Positions 20,413 through 27,486 of a stretch of 64,000 nucleotides of DNA are shown here, piece after piece. Source of the stretch: Actinomycetota bacterium (GTDB lineage Bacteria > Actinomycetota > Acidimicrobiia > Acidimicrobiales > AC-14); contig VAWU01000017.1 of the NCBI GenBank assembly GCA_005888325.1, forward strand, positions 63,676 to 127,675. The letters are read 5' to 3'. Each line of letters begins with the position of its first letter. Within the stretch, counting starts at the first letter, position 1. The notes below the pieces were generated by a model that saw only the letters and a program-made list of their open reading frames with translations, searched no databases and was not told the DNA's origin. The position numbers and the translations under genes were made by a program.

Positions 20413-20648
20413 CAGTGCACCGTGCCTCGTCCCTCGGCCGCTGCACCGATCGGCCACATGGGAGCTGCGCTCCTCGCTGCGCTGCGGTGCTCGCTCATCA
20501 GTGCACCGTGCCTCGTCCCTCGGCCGCTGCACCGATCGGCCACATGGGAGCTGCGCTCCTCGCTGCGCACCGTGCCTCGTCCCTCGGCCGCTGCACCGAT
20601 CGGCCACATGGGAGCTGCGCTCCTCGCTGCGCTGCGGTGCTCGCTCAT
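20412..20648 (-). CDS. 78-residue repeat-encoded reading frame (two fused units)
   Basis: This frame starts at the ATG at 20648, overlapping the stop of the preceding 28-codon frame. It reads MSEHRSAARSAAPMWPIGAA at its start, passes through the shortened 64-bp unit (86+64=150, a multiple of three), and repeats the MSEHRSAARSAAPMW segment from residue 51. It ends with TGA overlapping the cyclase ATG (TGATG at 20410-20414). Whether the peptide matters or only the ribosome traffic is unknown. No independent ribosome site is evident, so reinitiation would be the mode. Confidence 0.4.
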   Translation of the reverse strand: MSEHRSAARSAAPMWPIGAAAEGRGTVRSEERSSHVADRCSGRGTRHGALMSEHRSAARSAAPMWPIGAAAEGRGTVH

Positions 20649-20734
20649 CAGTGCACCGTGCCTCGTCCCTCGGCCGCTGCACCGATCGGCCACATGGGAG
20701 CTGCGCTCCTCGCTGCGCTGCGGTGCTCGCTCAT
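20648..20734 (-). CDS. 28-residue repeat-encoded reading frame
   Basis: The first link of the chain starts at an ATG that shares its A with the TGA of the DUF4097 gene (TGATG at 20732-20736). It encodes 28 residues beginning MSEHRSAARSAAPMW and ending GRGTVH, and its TGA overlaps the next ATG in the same way. A 28-codon frame plus stop (87 bases) with a one-base overlap gives exactly the 86-bp repeat period. Translation is not proven. Confidence 0.4.
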   Translation of the reverse strand: MSEHRSAARSAAPMWPIGAAAEGRGTVH

Positions 20735-21405
20735 CAGTCGGGCTCGACCTGGATGCTGCCCGACGTGGTGGCGATCGAGACGCTGCCGTCGTCGCCCTCC
20801 TCGCAGTCGCACCGGATCCTGCCGCTCACGGTGCGCAGGCGAAAGCGGGGCCGAATCCCGTCGGGAAGAGTCACGTTCACTGAGCCCGAGATCGACCGCA
20901 CATCGAGGTCGCCGACCCCGGTCGCACCGAGTGCGATGCTCCCGCTGACGGAATGCACCTTCCCGCCCGCGGCGCGCCCGACGCGGATCGAGCTCGATTT
21001 CGTGCTGATGTCGACTTCTCCCGCGTCGTCGACCGACACGCTCCCGCTGGCGGTCTGGAGCCGGCAGTACCCGACGCAGGTGTCGACCTCGATGCTCCCC
21101 GACGAGCTGCGCAGCTCGAGCGCGTCGACATTCTGGACCCGGATGCTCGAGCTCGACGTCGTAACGCGGGCGTCGCCCAGCCGGCCACGCAGCTCCACCC
21201 CACCCGAGCTGGTGCCGACGCGGACGTCGGTGCCGGCCGGGCACCGCACCGCGAGGCTCGACGACGAGGCCCGCACGACGACGCCGCCGTCATCGCCGTC
21301 CTCCACCGCGGCCTTGCCCTCCACCACGATGTCGGGCCGGTCCTCACCGGTGATCACGACGCGGCCGGAGGAGGTGGTGACGGTCAGGCTCGGTTGATCA
21401 CGCAT
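20734..21405 (-). CDS. DUF4097-type beta-helix repeat protein
   Basis: The 223-residue protein consists almost entirely of short beta-strand repeats with the pattern TTSSGRVVI, TSSGGVELRG, SSSGSIEVD, TASGSVSVDD, SVSGSIALG, SISGSVNV and TTSGSIQVE. This is the hallmark of the DUF4097/DUF2807 adhesin-like right-handed beta-helix family. It has no signal peptide or membrane segment, so it is probably cytoplasmic. The biochemical role of the family is unclear. The ATG is at 21405. It is upstream of, and by overlapping codons linked to, the repeat array and the cyclase gene. Confidence 0.85.
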   Translation of the reverse strand: MRDQPSLTVTTSSGRVVITGEDRPDIVVEGKAAVEDGDDGGVVVRASSSSLAVRCPAGTDVRVGTSSGGVELRGRLGDARVTTSSSSIRVQNVDALELRSSSGSIEVDTCVGYCRLQTASGSVSVDDAGEVDISTKSSSIRVGRAAGGKVHSVSGSIALGATGVGDLDVRSISGSVNVTLPDGIRPRFRLRTVSGRIRCDCEEGDDGSVSIATTSGSIQVEPD

Positions 21406-21538
21406 GGTGGCGCCTCATCATCCCGTACGGGCGCGGGCCCGTCGCTGTGTTCCGAGTCACACCGGGGTGCTGCCACCCCTCGTGGGCGGGGGCGGGCGCC
21501 CTTTCGTCCCCGCGTGTCGGCGCCTGACAATCTTCCCC

Positions 21539-23872
21539 ATGGCCGTCTGGCTGCGTACTTGGTCGGAGCTGCGCACCCGCTGGCGAGCCGCACTGTCACT
21601 CGCGCTGTTGGTCGGCGTCAGCGGTGGCGTCGTCATGGCGGCGTCGGCCGGGGCCCGCCGCACCCACACCGCATACACGCGTTTCGTGACCGCGCAACGG
21701 GCCTGGGACGTGGCCATCACCAACGATCCGTCGGCCGTCATGGAGCCCGAGCAGCTGACCGCGATCGAGGGGTTGCCGGGGGTCCGCGACTCGGTGCGGG
21801 GCATCGTCGACTACGCGCACGTCGGCGTCGGCATTGCGTTCTTTGCGCCCGCCGACGGCCGGGTGGGCACCACGATCGACCGGTACAAGCTCCTCGACGG
21901 GCGGCGGCCGGACCCGGCGCGTGCCGACGAGGTGGTCGTGAGCTTCGTGGCCGCGGAGCGCTACGGCATCCATGTGGACGACAAGCTCGAGCTCGGCCGA
22001 CAGGCGCGCGGCGGCCGGGTCGTGGGGATCGCGGCCGCGCCCGGCGAGTTCCCTCCGCAGACGGTCGGGCTGAACCCGGCCATCTTCACGACGCCTGTGC
22101 TCTACCGCTCGCTCATGGCACACGGCGACGCGGAAGGGAAGCCGCCGACGCAGTCGCTGCTGCTCCGGCTCGATGCCGGTGCCGATGCCGACGGCTTCCA
22201 GCGCGCCGTCGGTCGCATCAGCCCCGATGCGTTCGTGCTGGTCCAACGCGACCTCACCGCGTCGACCCAACGGTCGTTTCGCCTCCAATCGCTCGCCCTG
22301 TGGCTGCTCGGCGGCTCCACCGCGCTCGTCGCCCTCCTGGTCCTCTCCCAGGCTGTCGCCCGCCAGGTGTTCGTCGACTCGCACGACGACGAGACGCTCG
22401 CCGCGTTGGGTATGACGGGTGGCCAGCGGTTGGCGCTCGGAATGGCGCGGGCCGTGCTGGTCGGGTCGGTCGGCGCGCTCGTCGCGGTGGCCCTCGCCAT
22501 CGCGCTGTCACCGCTCATGCCCGTGGGTCTGGCCCGTACCGCCGAGCCCGACCCGGGCCTGCGCCTCGACGGCTTCGTCCTCGGCCTCGGCCTGGTGGCC
22601 ACCGTGCTCGTCGTGCCGTTGCTGGCGCTCGTCCCAACCTGGCGGGCGCGACGGCGGGCCGATGAGGGGAGCCGACGGGTGTCGAGCCTGGCCGCTGCGC
22701 TCTCGAGCGCCGGCTTCCCGATCACCACGGTCACCGGCGCCCGGCTCGCACTCGAGCCGGGACGGGGGCGCAGCGCGGTCCCGGTGAAGACCACGCTCGC
22801 CACCGCTGCGGTGGCCGTCGCGTCGGTCGCGGCGGCGTTGACGTTCGGCGCCAGCCTGCAACACCTGGTTGCCACCCCGCGGCTCTTCGGCCAGACGTGG
22901 GACACGAGCTACACCACGTTCGGCGAATCCAACCTGCTGCCGGAAGGGACGGCGGTGCTCGAGCACGACCCGGCGGTGGCGGCGTACTCGATCGGGGCGT
23001 TCGGGCAGCTCGGCGTCGACGACCGCGTGGTCGGCGTCGTGGCCTTCGACCTTCCGCGCGGATCGGTCGTCCCGCCGATCCTCGCGGGCCGAGCTCCGAC
23101 TCGCGCGAGGGAGATCGCGCTCGGGACGCACACGTTGGAGAGCCTCCACAAGCGCATCGGCGACCGCGTCGACGTGAACCTCGGGACCGGGGAGAAGGGT
23201 GTGTCGATGCGCGTTGTCGGCCGCAGCGTCACCCCGCTGTTCTACGGCGAGGCCCGCTTGGGCGAGGGCGCGCTCCTCACTTTCGACAACGCCAAGCTCC
23301 TCGATCCCAAGGGCGAGTTCGTCACCTCGTCCGATGCAGTGGTGCGCTGGGCCGCCGGTGCCGACCGGGCAGCCAAGCAGCGTGTGTTCAAGCGCTTGTC
23401 GAAGGTGGCCGGCCGTCCGCTCGTGCTGCTCCCGAGCGAGAAGCCGACCGACATCGTGAACTTCGGGCGCGTGCAGAGCATGCCGCTCGTCCTGGGCGCG
23501 GTCCTCGCGCTCATGGGCGCGGCCACGCTGACGCACACGCTCGTGACCGCGATCGCGCGGCGTCGGCGCGACCTGGCCGTGCTCAAGACCATCGGCTTCG
23601 TGCGCCGCCAGGTCACGAGCACGGTCGCCTGGCAGGCGACCACGATGGTTGCCATCGCGCTGCTCGTCGGCATGCCGATCGGTGTCGCCCTCGGCCGATG
23701 GTCGTGGACGCTGCTGGCGGGCCAGCTCGGCGTGGTGAGCGAGCCGGTGACACCGCTGCCGCCCGTGCTGCTCGTCGTCCCGGCGACACTCCTGGTCGCC
23801 AACATGGTCGCGGTCGTGCCGGGCTGGCTGGCCGGCCGCATCCGCCCCGCAATCGCGCTCAGAGCGGAGTGA
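21539..23872 (+). CDS. large FtsX-type ABC transporter permease (two modules)
   Basis: The 777-residue permease has the same architecture as the gene at 3188-5662. An N-terminal helix is followed by AGARRTHTAY, with helices at about 260-400 and a second module at about 650-770 holding RRRDLAVLKTIGFVRRQV. The ATG at 21539 puts the first helix at a normal distance; the frame is open upstream without protein-like sequence. No ABC ATPase gene is adjacent, so it would need an ATPase from elsewhere, for example the cNMP-binding fusion (inference). Its last 14 bases overlap the end of the convergent MarR gene. Confidence 0.87.
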   Translation: MAVWLRTWSELRTRWRAALSLALLVGVSGGVVMAASAGARRTHTAYTRFVTAQRAWDVAITNDPSAVMEPEQLTAIEGLPGVRDSVRGIVDYAHVGVGIAFFAPADGRVGTTIDRYKLLDGRRPDPARADEVVVSFVAAERYGIHVDDKLELGRQARGGRVVGIAAAPGEFPPQTVGLNPAIFTTPVLYRSLMAHGDAEGKPPTQSLLLRLDAGADADGFQRAVGRISPDAFVLVQRDLTASTQRSFRLQSLALWLLGGSTALVALLVLSQAVARQVFVDSHDDETLAALGMTGGQRLALGMARAVLVGSVGALVAVALAIALSPLMPVGLARTAEPDPGLRLDGFVLGLGLVATVLVVPLLALVPTWRARRRADEGSRRVSSLAAALSSAGFPITTVTGARLALEPGRGRSAVPVKTTLATAAVAVASVAAALTFGASLQHLVATPRLFGQTWDTSYTTFGESNLLPEGTAVLEHDPAVAAYSIGAFGQLGVDDRVVGVVAFDLPRGSVVPPILAGRAPTRAREIALGTHTLESLHKRIGDRVDVNLGTGEKGVSMRVVGRSVTPLFYGEARLGEGALLTFDNAKLLDPKGEFVTSSDAVVRWAAGADRAAKQRVFKRLSKVAGRPLVLLPSEKPTDIVNFGRVQSMPLVLGAVLALMGAATLTHTLVTAIARRRRDLAVLKTIGFVRRQVTSTVAWQATTMVAIALLVGMPIGVALGRWSWTLLAGQLGVVSEPVTPLPPVLLVVPATLLVANMVAVVPGWLAGRIRPAIALRAE

Positions 23873-24293
23873 CGACCCGGCGCAGGAGCTCGCGGAACAC
23901 GCGCTGCTCCGCCCGGGTGAGCCGCGCCACCGCCGGCGACTCGTCGAGGAGCGCGGCGTCGAGCCGGCGCCGGACGGCTCGGCCCTTGCTCGTGAAGACC
24001 AGCGTCTTCACCCGCCGGTCGCCCACTGCGACCCGCCGTTCGACCAGCCGCTTGGCCTCGAGGCGGTCGACGATGCCCGTGACGTTCGACGCGTCACACC
24101 GCAACCGGCACGCCAGTGCACCCATCGGCACCGGCTCGTCGGGGTCGAGGCCACGCAGCGCCATCGCCTGTGGTGGCGACAGGCCGAGCTCCGCGACGCG
24201 GGCGTGGAAGTGCTCGTGCATCTGCGCCACGAGCTCCCACACCAGCTCGACGATCTCTGCCGCGCCAACCGTCGTGCCAACGGTCTCGCGCAT
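23859..24293 (-). CDS. MarR family transcriptional regulator
   Basis: The 144-residue protein has the MarR winged helix: LGLSPPQAMALRGLDPDEP, then MGALACRLRCDASNVTGIVDRLEAKRLVERR (recognition region) and a wing with VAVGDRRVKTLVFTSKG. The dimerising C-terminal helices follow. The ATG at 24293 is preferred, which leaves a TTGAG-CAC-CTCAA palindrome in the leader; an ATG at 24323 would add ten residues. It diverges from the methyltransferase gene and may regulate it and itself. It overlaps the end of the permease gene tail to tail. Confidence 0.85.
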   Translation of the reverse strand: MRETVGTTVGAAEIVELVWELVAQMHEHFHARVAELGLSPPQAMALRGLDPDEPVPMGALACRLRCDASNVTGIVDRLEAKRLVERRVAVGDRRVKTLVFTSKGRAVRRRLDAALLDESPAVARLTRAEQRVFRELLRRVVTPL

Positions 24294-24306
24294 GGGAGCA
24301 GCATAG

Positions 24307-24319
24307 TTGAGCACCTCAA
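24307..24319. promoter_or_regulatory. candidate MarR operator
   Basis: TTGAG (24307-24311) and CTCAA (24315-24319) form an inverted repeat with a 3-base spacer, between the divergent MarR and methyltransferase genes. MarR-family operators are often short palindromes containing TTG-CAA half sites next to the regulator's own gene. The arms are only 5 bases long, so this could also be chance. Confidence 0.35.
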
Positions 24320-24371
24320 GCATCTGCTGAAATCGCTGGCACCGGGTCGTCGCCCCGTGCTCCACTGCGCG

Positions 24372-25103
24372 ATGAGCGACTACACGACATCGACCTACGG
24401 GGATCGCATCGCGGACGTCTACGACGACATCCACCCGTCGACCGCCGATGCGGAGACGGCGGTTGCGACACTTGCCGAGCTGGCCGCGGGTGGACCCGTG
24501 CTCGAGCTCGCGATCGGGACCGGGCGCCTGGCGCTGCCGCTCGCCAGTCGGGGCGTACCGGTGCGGGGCATCGACGCGTCGGAAGCGATGGTGGCGCGCC
24601 TGCGTGCCAAGCCCGGGGGCGATGCCATCGACGTGACCATCGGCGACTTCGCCGACGTCGCGGTCGACGGGCGGTTCGCGTTGGTGTTCGTGGCCTTCAA
24701 CACGTTGTTCGCCCTCCCGACCCAGGACGATCAGGTCCGCTGCTTCGCCAACGTCGCCTCGCACCTCGCCGATGACGGTGTGTTCGTGATCGAGGCCTTC
24801 GTGCCCGACCTCGCGGGCTACAGGGGCGGCCAGCGCGTCTCGGCCATGCACGTCGGCACCGACTCGGTGCGCCTCGACGCGGCCCGGCTCGACGCCGTGG
24901 AGCAGCGCGTCACGGCCACGCACGTGGTGCTGGCCGGCAACGGGACGCGCCTGTACCCGGTTCAGCTCCGCTACGCGTGGCCGGCCGAGCTCGACCTGAT
25001 GGCCCGCCTCGCCGGGCTCCGCCTGCGGCACCGCTGGGGGGACTGGGAGCGGCGCCGGTTCGATGCGTCCAGCACGCGCCACGTCTCGGTGTACGGCATG
25101 TGA
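24372..25103 (+). CDS. class I SAM-dependent methyltransferase
   Basis: The 243-residue protein has motif I VLELAIGTGRLALPLASRG at about residues 41-59, motif II GIDASEAMVARLRAK, and the later motif FALVFVAFNTLFALPTQDDQ typical of UbiE/type-11 and type-25 methyltransferases. The substrate is unknown. The ATG at 24372 follows a GC-rich leader shared with the divergent MarR gene. The acyl-CoA ligase gene starts 23 bases later on the same strand, so the two may be co-transcribed. Confidence 0.85.
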   Translation: MSDYTTSTYGDRIADVYDDIHPSTADAETAVATLAELAAGGPVLELAIGTGRLALPLASRGVPVRGIDASEAMVARLRAKPGGDAIDVTIGDFADVAVDGRFALVFVAFNTLFALPTQDDQVRCFANVASHLADDGVFVIEAFVPDLAGYRGGQRVSAMHVGTDSVRLDAARLDAVEQRVTATHVVLAGNGTRLYPVQLRYAWPAELDLMARLAGLRLRHRWGDWERRRFDASSTRHVSVYGM

Positions 25104-25126
25104 CACCCGCCACTACCCTGCGGGGT

Positions 25127-26686
25127 GTGAAGGAGCTCGTCTACCACCGCCATATCCTGCCCGCGCTCACCCGTCACGCCGACCGCGTGGGCTTCCACGA
25201 CGGCGACCACCACGGCACGTGGGCCGAGCACGGCGACCGCATCCTGCGCCTCGCCAACGCGCTGGGCACCCAGCTCGGCGTCAAGCGCGACGACCGCTTT
25301 GCGGTCCTCGGGGCCAACAGCTACCGCTACATGGAGCTGTGGCACGCAGGTTTCCTGGGCGCGGGTGTCATCAACCCCCTCAACCTGCGGTTGGCTCCCA
25401 AGGAGCTGGCGTTCATCCTCAACGACTCGGGCACCGAGGTCGTGTTCACCGACTGGCTGTTCTCGGGGCTGCTGGAGCAGGCGCGGCCCGACCTCGAGCA
25501 CGTGCGCCAGGTCGTGCTCATGGGAGACGGCGACGTGCCTCACGACGTGAAGTACGAGGACCTCCTCGGTGCGGGCGAGCCGGTGGTGCCCGACGAACCT
25601 GAAGAGGACGATCCGGTCGTGCTCATGTACACGGGCGGCACCACGGGGCTTCCGAAGGGCGCGCTGCTGACCCAGCGGGCCGAGATGCTGAACCTGTACC
25701 ACGTCGCCGTCGCCATCGGCCTCGGCGAAGGTCGCGTCTACCTTCACCAGACGCCGATGTTCCACGCCGCGTCGGTCGCCGCCATCCTCGGCATTCCTGC
25801 GTACGGCGGCATCTCGGTGTTCATCCCGCTGTTCAAGCCGGGCGACGTCCTCGATCTCATCGAGGAGTACGGGATCAACCAGACCGTCATGGTGCCGACG
25901 ATGATCGCCATGCTGCTCGCCCACCCCGACTTCAAGCCCGAGCGCATCCAGACCCTGAAGACCCTCACGTACGGCGCGTCACCCATGCCGCTGCCGTTGC
26001 TCCATCGCCTGCGCGAGATGTTCCCCGAGATGGACATCACGCAGGGGTACGGCATGACCGAGTGCTCGTCGGTGCTCACCTTCCTCACCGAGCACGACCA
26101 CCGCGAGGGCGGCGAGCTGCTGCGATCCGCGGGCCGGCCGATGATCGGCGTCGACCTGACGATCCAGGACCCCGACGGCAACATCCTCCCGCCCGGACAG
26201 GACGGCGAGGTGTGTGCCCGCGCCGGGAACTACATGCGGGAGTACTGGAAGCGTCCGAAGGAGACGGAGGAGGTGTTCCACGGCGGCTGGTACCACTCCG
26301 GCGACATGGGTCACCTCGACGATCGCGGCTACCTGTTCCTCGTCGACCGGGTGAAGGACATGATCGTGACGGGCGGCGAGAACGTGTACTCCGCCGAGGT
26401 CGAGAACGCGATCGCCAGCCACCCGGCGGTCGAGCAGGTCGCGGTGATCGGCATCCCCCACGCGACATGGGGCGAGCAGGTGCACGCGGTCGTGGTGCTG
26501 AAGAAAGGCGCCTCGGCCTCCGAGAGCGACATCATCGAGCACGCCCGCGCGTCGATCGCGGGCTTCAAGATCCCGAAGTCGGTTGAGTTCCGCACCGAGC
26601 CGATCCCGCTCTCCGGCGCGCTCAAACCCCTCAAACGGGAGCTGCGTGCCAAGTACTGGGAGGGCAAGGAGCGGGCCGTCAACTGA
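25127..26686 (+). CDS. acyl-CoA synthetase (AMP-binding, fatty-acid-CoA ligase type)
   Basis: The 519-residue ANL-superfamily enzyme activates a carboxylic acid with ATP and transfers it to CoA. Motifs seen are P-loop MYTGGTTGLPKGALLT, GYGMTECSS, YHSGDMGHLDDRGYLFLVDRVKDMI, and the hinge region GGENVYSAEVE. The C-terminal catalytic Lys lies in SGALKPLKREL, where two extra residues (AL) precede the usual Lys compared with the common SGKxxKREL. The GTG at 25127 gives a normal start. The acid substrate cannot be fixed. Confidence 0.9.
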   Translation: MKELVYHRHILPALTRHADRVGFHDGDHHGTWAEHGDRILRLANALGTQLGVKRDDRFAVLGANSYRYMELWHAGFLGAGVINPLNLRLAPKELAFILNDSGTEVVFTDWLFSGLLEQARPDLEHVRQVVLMGDGDVPHDVKYEDLLGAGEPVVPDEPEEDDPVVLMYTGGTTGLPKGALLTQRAEMLNLYHVAVAIGLGEGRVYLHQTPMFHAASVAAILGIPAYGGISVFIPLFKPGDVLDLIEEYGINQTVMVPTMIAMLLAHPDFKPERIQTLKTLTYGASPMPLPLLHRLREMFPEMDITQGYGMTECSSVLTFLTEHDHREGGELLRSAGRPMIGVDLTIQDPDGNILPPGQDGEVCARAGNYMREYWKRPKETEEVFHGGWYHSGDMGHLDDRGYLFLVDRVKDMIVTGGENVYSAEVENAIASHPAVEQVAVIGIPHATWGEQVHAVVVLKKGASASESDIIEHARASIAGFKIPKSVEFRTEPIPLSGALKPLKRELRAKYWEGKERAVN

Positions 26687-26701
26687 CCCGGCCGGCGGTC
26701 G

Positions 26702-27475
26702 TCAGCCGGAGGTGTCGAGCTTCTTCATCTGATCGAGGACGCGCTCGACGGTGGGGTCGGTGAGCTCGCCGACGACGCGGCCGTCGGCGAGGAAGATGGC
26801 GCGATCGGCATAGCCCGCGGCACTGGCGTCGTGGGTGACCATGACGATCGTCTGGCCGAGCTCGTCGACCGAGCGCCGGAGGAACGCGAGCACCTCGGCC
26901 GACGAGCGCGAGTCGAGGTTGCCGGTGGGCTCGTCCGCGAACACGATCTCCGGACGGCTGGCGAGGGCGCGGGCGGCCGCCACGCGCTGCTGCTGGCCAC
27001 CCGACAGCTCGTCGGGCCGGTGCTTCAGCCGGTCGCGCAGGCCGATGGCGTCGACGACGCGGTCGACCCAGGCCTGGTCGGGCGGACGCCCGGCGATGGC
27101 CATCGGGAGCGTGATGTTCTCGATCGCGTTGAGCGTCGGCACGAGGTTGTAGGCCTGGAAGACGAAGCCCACGTGGTCGCGGCGCAGCTCGGTGAGGTGG
27201 CGATCGTCCAGACTGCTCAGGTCGGTGTCGCCCACGAACACCTGGCCGCTGGTGATGCTGTCCAGCCCGGCCATGCAGTGCATGAGCGTGGACTTGCCCG
27301 AGCCCGAGGGGCCCATGATCGCGCTGAACTCCGCGCGCGGGAACGCAACGGTGACGCCGTCGAGTGCCCGTACCGCGGTGTCGCCCGCGCCGTAGACCTT
27401 GACGAGGTCGACGGCGCGGGCGGCGGAATGGTTGAGCGAGGCATCGGGAGGCGCGGTGGTGTGGCCGTCTCGCAT
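26702..27475 (-). CDS. ABC transporter ATPase, MacB/LolD type (copy 1)
   Basis: The 257-residue ATPase has Walker A GPSGSGKST, Q-loop VFQAYNLVPTLNAIENI, signature LSGGQQQR, Walker B IVFADEPTGNLDSRS and switch MVTHDASAAGYADR. The start is ATG 27475; longer versions would run into the permease gene. It is the last gene of a five-gene minus-strand operon and lies 11 bases after the permease stop. It is very similar throughout to the ATPase at 30033-30809, which lies on the other side of the same permease, so it is probably a duplicate. Confidence 0.92.
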   Translation of the reverse strand: MRDGHTTAPPDASLNHSAARAVDLVKVYGAGDTAVRALDGVTVAFPRAEFSAIMGPSGSGKSTLMHCMAGLDSITSGQVFVGDTDLSSLDDRHLTELRRDHVGFVFQAYNLVPTLNAIENITLPMAIAGRPPDQAWVDRVVDAIGLRDRLKHRPDELSGGQQQRVAAARALASRPEIVFADEPTGNLDSRSSAEVLAFLRRSVDELGQTIVMVTHDASAAGYADRAIFLADGRVVGELTDPTVERVLDQMKKLDTSG

Positions 27476-27486
27476 GATCACCGGTT

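Larger units (their letters stand above)
20405..20738. repeat. 86-bp tandem repeat array, four units (one shortened to 64 bp)
   Basis: Near-identical units begin at 20405, 20491 and 20641. An internal unit is shortened by 22 bp: the shared word GCACCGTG recurs at 20417, 20503, 20567 and 20653, giving spacings of 86, 64 and 86. A 12-bp partial copy (TCGCTCATCAGT) closes the array at 20727-20738. Read on the minus strand, each unit carries ACTGATGAGCGAG, so both array ends coincide with a stop/start overlap: the DUF4097 stop on one side and the cyclase start on the other. I see no other copy in this window. Confidence 0.95.

Noticed and set aside
20405-20738. CRISPR array or REP-type element.
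   Set aside because: Units are contiguous with no variable spacers, 86 bp long and coding-like; there are no cas genes. A plain tandem repeat describes it.
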